From NCBI GenBank assembly GCA_030562195.1, contig CM060203.1:6462208-6526207 (forward strand): a stretch of 64,000 bases of DNA, given 5' to 3'. The DNA is from Nipponacmea schrenckii (Eukaryota; Mollusca; Gastropoda; Lottiidae). Both the position numbers and the translations under genes were made by a program. Below the pieces are notes generated by a model. That model had not been told where the DNA came from. It saw only the letters and a list, made by a program, of their open reading frames with translations, and searched no databases. Position 1 is the first letter of the stretch. Every line of letters starts with the position of its first letter. Positions 12,401 to 23,245 of the stretch are shown in pieces.

Positions 12401-15400
12401 AGTCTCCATTTCTAATACAAACTGTCCTGATAAGGGATTTATATCAGAAATCAGGATATTTTCTGTTTAATTTTTACAATGGGATACTTCTCCCAATCTA
12501 AGTATGGTGAACTTCTTTTTTTCCAAAATGAGTTAAATGAAACAAATATTCTTCATTAAAAGGATGTGAGGAATTCTGTGAAATTTATTAGTGAACATAC
12601 TTTAAATCTGTATATGCTATGTAATTGCAGATACAGAATGAAAGTAGTGATACCAGTGGTATGAAAGATGTATTACTGAGATTAGGAGTTATTCCTCTTG
12701 ATTCTCTGTTAAATCTATCTGCTAAAGATTACTATAGTGTGGTATTAGATGGATGCATTATGGGGTATATACATACTGACCGTGCTGAACTATTTACTGA
12801 TACTTTACGTGCATTTAAAACTTTACAACAAGAAAGAGTAAGTGAATTGAAGTAGTTTTTGGAGTGTGGGTTTTTTCAGTACCGGTATTTATTCTCAATA
12901 AGTAGATCATGCAAAATCTATTGTGTTATATTTACCAAAGAATTCATGTCTTGGTAAATTTATCTCTTTAACAAGAAAAGAAGAACAATTTACATGTACA
13001 TGACTCATCTTATTTTATGAAGGTTCCAAGAACATTAGAAATATGTTTAGTACCAAAGAGTGACTATGCCAGTCAGTTTCCAGGGGTGTATTTATTTTCC
13101 AACGTAGCTCGTATGATACGCCCTGTGATTAACTTATCCCATGATGCAGTGGAAATGATCAGTACGTTTGAACAGGTGTATTTGAATATTTGTGTCACCG
13201 CTGCAGAAGCTCATGAAGGGGTGAGTTGTTTATTATAACATGTTTTCAGTGTTGTCGATAATGCTGTTTATTATGGAAGGGAGCCATATTGGATCAGCAA
13301 AAGAAGCTATTTATTTGTCTGCGAAACTTGTAGTTACACAACCATCATCATTAAGACAACATTTGAAAAAGGAAACAAGATCAGAACCATATTTTGTATT
13401 CCAATAAATTATTGTTATCTACTGTCAAGGCAGCTTTCCTGCATCATGTCGTCTGAAACTTTGTCACCAAGCATCTCTCCTTGGTTGATCTTATTGATGT
13501 TTTCATTTTAATCAGATTTCAGAAATATCCTTAAAAATCATTTACATACATATGAAAATTTCTAGCTGATCTTACAGTAGTCACCAATAAAAGAAACTTG
13601 AAGTAACATTATCATCATTGGTCAATTTTGGTTCTCTTTAGATAACGACCCATGAAGAAATAAATGAACAGTCCATGTTAAGTGTTATAGCTAGTTTAAC
13701 CCCCTACTCTGATTTTAATCAGAGTCCACGTAACATGTACCAGTGTCAGGTAAGAAAAATGACCTTCGAGCTTCCACATACCTTGTTAGCTAATAAATAT
13801 TATCATTTAATATAATACGATCAGCAATGTAAAATGTTTTCCTTATTGCACACTTCATGATGTTGCCTGTCCATATGAATCAGAGAATGTAACATAAAAC
13901 TTCACTTCTTTCTATTATTTTAAAGTTTCTCAGTTTTTTATTCATTACCTAATTGTGTATTAGAATATATTTTGTGAAATATGGGCTAGTAAGGTACAGA
14001 AAAGAAGGAACTAAAACTGCATGTCATTATTTTTATAATCAGATGGGTAAACAGACATTGGGAACACCTCTTCATGCCTATCGATATCGTGCTGATAATA
14101 AATTATACAGATTACAGACACCACAATCTCCAATGGTACGCCCAGCGGTATATGATGATTACAATATGGATGAATACCCTATAGGGACCAATGCTGTAGT
14201 AGCAGTTATATCATACACAGTAAGTTACTCTGCTTCTTCTAGAAGTTGTCTAGTACTCAGTTTCAGCTATCAGTTATGTTGTCTACTACTCTATTTTTGC
14301 TGTATGAATAGTTATCTAGTGTAGCTCTAGTTCTTTAGCTATTTTAGCTGTCTCTATAGTTGTCTAGTATTCAATTTCAGCTATCTGTATAGTTGTCTAG
14401 TACTCAGTTCCAGCTATCTGAATAGTTGTCTAGTACTCTGTTTTATCTATATGTATAGTTGTCTAGTGCTCAGTTTCAGCTATCTGAATAGTTGTCTAGT
14501 ACTCACTTTCAGCTATCTGTATAGCTGTCTAGTACATACTTATAGATAACTGAATAGCTGTCTAATACCCCACTTCATCTATCTGTATAGCTGTCTAGTG
14601 CTCAGTTTCAGCTATCTGAATAGTTGTCTAGTGCTCAGTTTCAGCTATCTGAATAGTTGTCTAGTACATCTTATATATGATAGCTGTCTAGTACTCAGTT
14701 TCACCTATCTGTATAGTTGTCTAGTACTCAGTTTCACCTATCTGAATAGTTGTCTAGTACTCAGTTTCACCTATCTGAATAGTTGTCTAGATATTTGCTT
14801 TACCCAGTGATAGCTCAATTTAAGTAACTATAATTATAAACTAATATTTTATTTTACTGATAACTATTTAGGGTTATGATATGGAAGATGCTATGGTAAT
14901 CAATAAGAGTTCATTTGAAAGAGGTTTTGGACATGGCTCTGTCCATAAAACAGAGGTAAAGATAAAAACACACTAAATGTACAAAGTTACAGTGTATTTA
15001 TAAATGTATGAATGAAGATTTAAATATGACAAACTAAAGGTGAAATAAAACAGGTTCTTTAAACTTACTGCGCAATATACAGTTGTTTTTGCTTGGGATC
15101 TGATTTATTTGATGTACTTAGCATCCTGTCTCCTTCACAACTGAGAAATACCAATCACTATGTAAGATTTTACACAACACAATATCAGTATTTAATGCCA
15201 TATTTAAGCTTTGTGCGTTTGTTCCTTTCTAAAAGCACATTGGGTAGTCTAGAGCCTATCATTATTAATAATACCTGGTAGTCATTGAATGTTTCCTATA
15301 ACAATGTCAGATAATAAAATGTATGTTATATTTCAGACCATAGATCTGCAGGATATTGTAAAAGAGTCAGGTCAGAGAGTCACTCTAGTTTTCAGTAAGT

Positions 15401-18400
15401 TTCTACATTATTCAAAATCTCTCAAGGGTTAAAAAAACAGTTTTCTTGTTGATGTGGCATGTTTTCTGACTTCCCCCCCATAGTGTATCATCATTAATAG
15501 AACAGAACTGGGGGTTGAATGCAACGGACTGCATGTTGACAATTCCTGGTCAGAAATTAAATCAGATATTCCCGTCTTCTTAGCCAAGTTTGTTCTAATT
15601 TTATCATTACCACCTTCTAGTTGTCCAATAAGGTACAGAAGAGCAGAATGAAAGAACTGGCTCCAATCTCAGTGCCTTTTTATACGCCCACATGGATATG
15701 TGGACGTATATTGCCGTCGCCCCTGTCCGTCGGTCCGTCGGTCTGTCGGTCCGTCGGTCTGTCGGTCCGTCGGTCCGTCCACATTTGTTGTATCCACGAT
15801 AGAGCCTACAGTTTTTATCTAATCTTAATGAAACTTGGTATACATGTATATATTGATGATATCTCGGTCAAGTTCGAAAATGGAAATTATCGCATGAACG
15901 GTTTTTAAGTTATTGCACTTGACTTAGTAAAAACGTGTCAAATTTAGTTTGTATCCACAATAGAGGCTACAGTTTTTATCCAATCTTAATGAAAGTTGGT
16001 ATACATGTATATATTGATGATATCTCTGTCAAGTTCGAAAATAGAAATAGTCGCATGAGCGGTTTTTGAGTTATTGCCCTTGACTTAGTAAAAACGCGTC
16101 AAATTTGGGTTGTATCCACAATAGAGGCTACAGTTTTTATCCGATCTTAATGAAACTTGGTATACATGTATATATTGATGATATCTCGGTCAAGTTCAAA
16201 AATAGAAATAATTGCATTAGCGGTTTTTGAGTTATTGCCCTTGACTTAGTAAAAACGCGTCAAATTTGGGTTGTATCAACAATAGAGGCTACAGTTTTTA
16301 TCCGATCTTAATGAAACTGGGTATACATGTATATATTGATGATATCTCTGTCAAGTTCGAAAATAGAAATAATCGCATAAGCGTTTTTTGAGTTATTGCC
16401 CTTGACTTAGTAAAAACGTGTCAAATATGGGTTGTATCCACAATAGAGGCTACAGTTTTTATCCGATCTTAATGAAACTTGGTATACATGTATATATTGA
16501 TGATATCTCGGTCAAGTTCGAAAATAGAAATAATCGCATGAGCGGTTTTTGAGTTATTGCCCTTGACTTAGTAAAAACGCGTCAAATTTGGGTTGTATCC
16601 ACAATAGAGGCTACAGTTTTTATCCGATCTTAATGAAACTGGGTATACATGTATATATTGATGATATCTCTGTCAAGTTCGAAAATAGAAATAATCGCAT
16701 AAGCGTTTTTTGAGTTATTGCCCTTGACTTAGTAAAAACGTGTCAAATATGGGTTGTATCCACAATAGAGGCTACAGTTTTTATCCGATCTTAATGAAAC
16801 TTGGTATACATGTATATATTGATGATATCTCGGTCAAGTTCAAAAATAGAAATAATCGCATGAGCGGTTTTTGAGGTATCGCCCTTGACTTAGTGAAAAC
16901 GTGTCAAATTTGGGTTGTATCCACAATAGAGGCTACAGTTTTTATCCGATCTTAATGAAACTTGGTATACATGTATATATTAAGGATATCTCGATCAAGT
17001 TCGAAAATGGAAATTATCGCATGAATGGTTTTTGAGTTATTGCCCTTGACTTAGTAAAAACGCGTCAAATTCAGGTTGTATTCACAATAGAAGCTACAGT
17101 TTTTATCTGATCTTGATGAAACTTGGTATACACGTATATATTGATGATATCTCGGTCAAGTTCGAAAATGGAAATTATCGCATGAAAGGTTTTTGAGTTA
17201 TTGCCCTTGACTTAAAAAAATCTTGTCAAAATTTTAGTTTCGATAAAATAAATCCTCCAATTTTCAGAGGATGTTGATGAAACTTGGTGTGAGCATTGGA
17301 ATTGATTAGGTTTGAATTTGACAGTTTTTCAATGAATTGTTTTAATTATTGCCCTTGACTTAGTAAAATTGCTTCAAAATTCTATTGTGGTTGTGATTTT
17401 TAAAGGATTTTGATGGAACTTGGTGTAAGCATCAGAATTGATAAGACATTAGTCAAGATTGAATTTCTGACTTTTTTAAACAAATGGTTTTTGGGTTATT
17501 GCCCTTGACTTAGTAAAATAAGCTACAATTTTTTAATAGATTTGATGAAACTTGGTATGAGTATTGAAATAGATAAGATGGTGGTCAAGTTTTAATTTGA
17601 CAATTTTCCATGAACAGTTTTTTAGTTTTTGCCCTTAACTTCAATATTAATTCAGTGAATGTTTTTGAGTTATTGCTCTATTTATTTTTCAAATTCAATG
17701 CTGCCAGTGGGCATATGTTACCTTGCCTGGCAAGCTATCTTCTATTTTGTATTTCAGGTAATGAGAATAATGAATATGATGGATTAGATATTGATGGTTT
17801 ACCCTATATTGGTAGACTATTACATCAAGGAGATGTATACTACAGGTCAGTTTATTTCATTTTAACAAATCTATAGATGCAAGATCTGTCTTTAATATCA
17901 GGCTACCAATGTCTGTTTGTCATTCTACTAGCATAGATATTGTTGATCATTGTAACTGCTATAAAAAAGGTTTCATAACATTCTGATATTCCTGTTAAAT
18001 TTTTCAGCTATTTAAACCTCCAGACCGGAGATACTAAAGTTATATATTATAAAAATGAGGAGTCAGCTTATATAGAACAAATAAAATTACTAGGTGATGA
18101 TGATGGCAAAATGGAATTACAGAAAATTGCAATAGTTCTTCGTATACCGGTAGGTTTGTCTACTATGTTCTGTTGAGAAATGAGTTCTGTTGAGAAATGA
18201 GTTTTACAGGGTAATTTTGAATCATAAATCAATCAATGATATTCTAACTGCCATCTTGATTCAGGCTCTTCTATTAACGGTCAAGGGAGATAACTTATAA
18301 TATAGATTTCATTTTGTAAGACCACAATTTAAGACACTGTAATATGACCAATTCAGAACACATGATGTCACTGGGATAGTTCGCTTCTAAAACATAAGCC

Positions 18401-20558
18401 ACAAGAAACTAGCTTGCATAATGCATAATCTCCAGAACACCTGATACAACTCTGATTGTGACTGTATAGCGTGTTCTAGAATAATTACAATGGCATGGCA
18501 TGCTCTGTCACTCATGGGCCTTCTCTTCTAAATCACCTGATCTGAATAACTATTTAACTTTCAGAGAAATCCTATTATTGGAGATAAGTTTTCAAGTCGA
18601 CATGGGCAAAAGGGTATTTGTAGGTATGTCAAATTATATTTCTATATAAAACATGAGTGACATACAATTTCAAGTACATGTTACGTATTTACATTTATTG
18701 TTTAATTTTATGGCTTTTGTTATTTGAGTAAATATCTCTTAAGAATATTTACATATATTCAAGAACCAAAAATGGTGAATCTGCCCCTTTAAGCAATATT
18801 CTAGTCCTTGATAATCAAACAATCACTTGTTACTAGCAAAGATAGTGTATGATAATTAATATTTTGACAGTATGATGTGGCCGGTTGAAGATATGCCATT
18901 CACAGAAACAGGAATGACACCAGATATAATCTTCAATCCTCATGGCTTTCCCTCCAGAATGACTATAGGTACAGTCAGTTTTTTTTTCTCTCAAATTTCT
19001 TCACATGCTGTCACACTCTGTATTCACTAACATATTTGCTATTTTCAATCAGTCATGTAGTCAGATTAACTGCACAGTTATCAAAGCAACATATTATTTA
19101 TAGGAATGATGATAGAAAGTATGGCAGGTAAATCAGCAGCTTCACATGGTTTGTGTCATGATGCTACACCATTTACCTTCTCTGAAGATGAACCAGCCAT
19201 TGATCATTTTGGTCTCATGTTAACTAAAGGTAAGACCTATGTAAGATTCATGGAGTCCTTCAAAGGTGGCGAATCTGTTGCTTTGATACTGCTAGCTATA
19301 TTTCCTGCTGCTTAATTACAATTCAATGAATATTTCTCCTAAGCCAGTAAGAATGAATAATAGAGTCAAACTATCAACACCACACATTTCTTATAAAGTA
19401 ATATAAAAAGAAAGTTGCATATTGAAGCCCAAACAAAATTGGAGGTTATGGCCTCTGCCTTTCAACATTTACAAATGGAACTGCTTTGTGCTTTGTGTTT
19501 CAAACCATACTAGACTACATGGAGTTATAAGTCATCATTATTCCAATAAGGATGTAAAACTCGAGTTTCAGTTCTATTTTTCTCTATAATTACAGCTGGG
19601 TATAATTACTATGGTACTGAGAGGTTATATTCTGGTACAGACGGTCGTGAGCTCGAAGTAGATATATTTTTTGGTATTGTTTATTATCAACGTTTACGTC
19701 ACATGGTCTCAGATAAATTTCAGGTTTGATTTTGATACAGCTATTTTCTTTCTGTCTGTGTGTTCTGATTCATACCTAGAGGTCAGGGACCAGTTCCACA
19801 GAAATCTTACATTAAAAATTTGTCATAAGTGTAGAATTTTACATTGAGAAATACCATACATTATGACATATGTAAGATTTTTTGAGGAATGGGGCACTGG
19901 TCAATTCCAACCTTGGTCTTTAAAGTTAGTTTGACCCTTTCCAATTCATTTCATCATTTCTTAATTTATATGTTTGTAGGTGCGTTCAACCGGACCAGTA
20001 GATGTTCTTACCCACCAACCAGTCAAGGGACGTAAGAAAGCTGGGGGTGTAAGATTTGGCGAGATGGAAAGGGATGCTTTAATTGCTCATGGAACGCCCT
20101 TTTTATTACATGACCGGTTATTTAATTGTTCTGATAAATCTCTTGTAAGTGGATCATAGTTTGAAATAATTCTTCTTGACAGTCAAATCACTTTAATGTG
20201 GATAAAATAATGAAATAAAATGCATGTAAAAATAGCGTCCAATTGTAAAGCAATATAGAATAATTGATACAGAATACAAAACATACAATTAAAGGCAAGT
20301 AATCTAAAAATTTCATGGTTTTTTTTGTAGGCCAGAATGTGTGTGGAATGTAAAAGCTTATTATCTCCAGTTCTAGAGAAACCCAAAAACATTTCAGGGA
20401 TGTTGTTTAACAACCAAAATAAATGGACATGTTCTCTGTGTAAAAAAACTGAACCAGTGCAAGTTATAGCAGTGCCTTATGTCTTTCAAGTTTTAGTAGC
20501 GGAAATGGCTGCAATGGGACTTAAAGTTGTGTTGGAAGCGAAGTCAGACATTTGTTGA
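6459..20558 (+). CDS. POLR1B: DNA-directed RNA polymerase I subunit RPA2 (second-largest subunit), 31 exons
   Basis: Spliced exons: 6459-6551, 7046-7123, 7401-7460, 7717-7791, 8033-8152, 8657-8722, 8970-9044, 9290-9388, 9675-9770, 9981-10057, 10270-10416, 10703-10756, 10874-10991, 11276-11363, 11479-11585, 11817-11952, 12186-12259, 12631-12837, 13023-13220, 13642-13749, 14043-14219, 14872-14955, 15337-15394, 17758-17845, 18008-18149, 18565-18623, 18871-18968, 19104-19229, 19596-19723, 19980-20144, 20331-20558. All borders are GT-AG and phases match, giving 1142 aa (human about 1135). With RPA1 it forms the catalytic core that makes pre-rRNA in the nucleolus. Landmarks: [11 protein letters not shown] near residue 41 (protrusion), FRCVHRG and CPVHTPDG near 470-506, GYDMEDAM at 752 (acidic residues near the catalytic Mg), [13 protein letters not shown] near 881 (hybrid-binding), and a C-terminal zinc site C1071-x2-C1074/C1101-x2-C1104. 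The C-terminus distinguishes Pol I from Pol II/III paralogues. An in-frame TGA at 6450 fixes the start. No broken exon was seen. Confidence 0.96.
8236..8702 (+). repeat. 52-bp tandem array carrying a splice acceptor, intron 5/exon 6 of POLR1B
   Basis: Nine copies of TTGTAG followed by the first bases of exon 6 begin at 8236, 8288, 8340, 8391, 8443, 8495, 8547, 8599 and 8651, a period of 52 bp. Each unit contains a branch-point-like TTTACTTAC, a T-rich TGTTTATTTATTGTAG acceptor and a copy of the exon head TCTGAAGYCTGTAA. Only the last copy runs on into the full exon (8657-8722), which encodes the conserved NLPPK-like segment. Copy 1 is the most diverged. Copies 5-8 are nearly identical, pointing to recent expansion. 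Confidence 0.93.
14240..14795 (+). repeat. 33-bp minisatellite in POLR1B intron 21
   Basis: Imperfect tandem repeats of about 33 bp with consensus AGTTGTCTAGTACTCAGTTT followed by CAGCTATCTGAAT. The array starts about 20 bp after the exon 21 donor and fills most of the intron. Each unit carries CTAG and TTTCAG, so the array is a string of weak acceptor-like trinucleotides. Open frames through it are repeat translations, not genes. Confidence 0.88.
15681..15780 (+). repeat. hairpin plus GTCGGTCC microsatellite heading an intronic satellite
   Basis: At 15681-15710 there is a near-perfect inverted repeat (TATACGCCCACAT, GGAT, ATGTGGACGTATA; one mismatch in the arms). It is followed by a GTCGGTCCGTCGGTCT-type microsatellite (about 15727-15780). 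This pairing directly abuts the 161-bp array and looks like the end of a repetitive element of a kind common in molluscs. The family assignment is inference. Confidence 0.6.
15781..17640 (+). repeat. 161-bp satellite array in POLR1B intron 23
   Basis: Nine copies of a 161-bp unit, marked by TACAGTTTTTAT at about 15808, 15968, 16129, 16290, 16451, 16612, 16773, 16934 and 17095. Each unit includes GGTATACATGTATATATTGATGATATCTC and GCCCTTGACTTAGTAAAAACG (split here across two words of the unit). After about 17230 come diverged, shorter units sharing GCCCTTGACTTAGTAAAA. Copies 4-5 (from 16290) and 6-7 (from 16612) match as a pair, a 322-bp higher-order duplication. The array sits between exons 23 and 24. 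Confidence 0.92.
19788..19902. mobile_element. 115-bp fold-back element in POLR1B intron 29
   Basis: The ends GACCAGTTCCACAGAAATC and GGGGCACTGGTC are imperfect inverted repeats over roughly 28 bp (both start GACCAGT and run to AATCTTAC when read inwards). The short AT-rich centre is itself partly self-complementary. This looks like a small non-autonomous fold-back or MITE-type element. No coding capacity. Confidence 0.5.
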
Positions 20559-21732
20559 AGTGGTTTTGGAGGTCTTGTTTAAACACAAGGCTGGATAATC
20601 AAGATATAATTATAAATCAGAAAGGGAGGCCAGAATTCCAGAATGATGCTAACTCAGACTTTAAAAATTTGTTTATTATTTTAGAATCATCTCACAGCTT
20701 GTTTGTTATTATTCCTTCATAAATAATTGAGAAAAAATTATTTATAAAGAAATTAAATAAACATTTCAATGTGCTCTAATTGTTTGTATTCCTATAGGCA
20801 AAATCTGGATCTTGACTCTTACCCATACCTATAAATCTTGGTGGCTCACTCTAGTAGCATGCCTTGAGGTGTTGATAGTGAGTACATTTCTACTATAGAC
20901 CAGTTGTGACAGTGTACTTATATTCACTGGTACAATCTGTTTCATTATGATACTAGTAGTAGATAAATATTATTGGATACATTGTACCTTGATAATTCAA
21001 TGTGCAGACAAGTTTTATACTACAGTATTCTGTAATCAAGAATAAGATCTACCGTACCCAATTTAGAGCTGTTTTGCACATGATTATTTCGTCACATCTC
21101 TTGGTTCAATTTACCAACGAGTCAAAATTCTTACCTTAGTTTCTTGTGTCTGGGATGAAGTTGACAAATAAATTATTGAGATTTGAATTAAGTTGTTCTA
21201 GTTCAACAATTATACAATCATGCAACCCGACTTATGCCCTAAATGCAGGACTGTAATCTGAGAAATGATTACCCCACAAATTTTTTAACTATAAGCTACT
21301 GCTACTGCAGTCTGAAACTTAAGCTGACATTAAACGAGATCCTTGACTTACCAATGAAGACTTTTTAAAACCAGATTACGACCCCTTGTTGATATTTCAT
21401 TTTGTATAACCTCCCATGCATTCCGAACCCAATCAACTTGAACAAAGGTCCCAACTATTGCTAAGAAGGTCATTTCTGATTTCTTGTTGTATCTCCGTTA
21501 TATATTTTTACTGAAATATTTTGCCAATGTTTAGGAGTAATCATTGTTATATGTGAAAATTAACTTCGGGAATTTCCGTCAATGTCTTATTCAATAGTCG
21601 TGAATTTCCGTAAAAGGTCAGCTCCACCAACTAATTTGCATACTTGCTAGAACTCTTGATCCATAATAGGCCTACATCTACTTTTACAATCTATATTTCT
21701 CACGTCGTCATTACATCATCCAAATTAAGCCC

Positions 21733-21945
21733 CGCTGTCAAAGTTTTCCATCAAAATTATAGCCATAGACAACTTGGTCAAAGTTGTCCGTTGTCAGTGG
21801 TTGTCACTATTCTATTCCATCAAAGTCCTGCAAAGACTTTGATCAAAGTTTTCTTTGATTTTTGTCACTAACAAAGTCTCGTTAAAAATTTTGTTCAAGG
21901 AAACTTGGTCGAAGAAAACTTTGAAAGTGACTACGAACCTTTGCA
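21733..21945. repeat. fold-back sequence rich in CAAAGTTTTC/GAAAACTTTG words
   Basis: A cluster of short inverted repeats: GACAACTT-GGTCA-AAGTTGTC at 21768-21788 (8-bp perfect arms), AAAGACTTTGATCAAAGTTTTC near 21834 (given here in two overlapping words) and GAAAACTTTG near 21914. The whole segment could fold on itself. It resembles a degraded fold-back element. No gene recognised. Confidence 0.4.
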
Positions 21946-22854
21946 ATTGCTTACATTCTGTGATATTATTGTCAAAGACTGACATAAGATTAACTACGTG
22001 GAACAGTATCATGATCTACCAGGCGTTAAATTTCAAAATCTTATTCCCATTTAAGACAACAGTGCCCGATTTTCAATTTGAACCAAACACCATCCTTATA
22101 TAGGATATTAAAGAAGAAAAGTTGGCATTCATTGGACAGAAGATTAGGATCCCAATCACAATTGATTGTGCTATCTAGAAGGTATCCAAATAACCACTCT
22201 GCCTTCCTTCCAAAGAAATGTTGAAGGCTTAGTTAAGACCCAATGTTCCCCCAAATCGTAAATCCTAGGAATTTTGGTCAATGATCAGAAAAAAATCTAA
22301 CAACCAAATGTTCCATACTTGTTAAAACATTGCCATGGACCATATGGTAAACTAGGTCCTGGAGAACTTGAGTTGTTATGCTTGTAAGAACAATGCCAAG
22401 AGATTTGTACAAGAACAGAATGATAAAGAAGAGATATCTATAAAATATGATAATTTCTTTCTTAAAATATAATCAGAATTTCAGTCAAGATTTCAATAAT
22501 GTTATTCTTTAATATAAACATAATTTCATTAGCTGAATAACAGGGACTTGAAGTTAAAATCATGAAATAGTCAGTCCAATAGTAACTCCAGAATAACCAT
22601 CAACATATTTGGTGTTATATAATTTGGCCTGTGGATGGTTATTTTTTTTTATATAATCCCTTTACACATTATACAATAAAGACTACCAGTAGAATATATT
22701 CAGGGAAAATAACAAATAATTACAATATGTTAAACTTTAAAAACTTCATAAATCATAGTTTCATCACAATAAAATATTGCCACCATCAATCAATGAATTA
22801 TGATGGATGATTCAAAGGACAGTACAAGGCCAAAATGGTGGATCTAACATATAC

Positions 22855-23245
22855 ATACATAATATATCTACTGCATACATAATATATATACTGCATACAT
22901 AATATATTCTACATGCATAATATATCTACTGCATACATAATATATATACTGCATACATAATATATATACTGCATACATAATATATATACTGCATACATAA
23001 TATATATACTGCATACATAATATATATACTGCATACATATATATATACTGCATAATAATATATATACTGCATACATAATATATATACTGCATAATAATAT
23101 ATATACTGATACATAATATATATACTGCATAATAATATATATACTGCATAATAATATATATACTGCATACATAATAATATACTGCATACATAATACATAT
23201 ACTGCATACATAATACATATACTGCATACATAATATATATGAATA
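22855..23245. repeat. 20-bp AT-rich minisatellite
   Basis: Tandem copies of CTGCATACATAATATATATA, 20 bp apart where regular (GCATACATAA at 22931, 22951, 22971 and onward), with 17-18-bp variants lacking ACAT in the middle part. It is open in several frames, which produces long artefactual frames of Tyr/Ile/Cys/Met repeats. Confidence 0.92.

Noticed and set aside
15621..15908. Open frame with [19 protein letters not shown] sequence
   Set aside because: Translation of the GTCGGTCC microsatellite and first satellite unit in POLR1B intron 23; no exon structure fits and the flanking exons are accounted for.
15700..17230. GTTCGA words resembling tRNA B-box sequences
   Set aside because: They repeat with the 161-bp satellite unit and no cloverleaf or A-box spacing is present.
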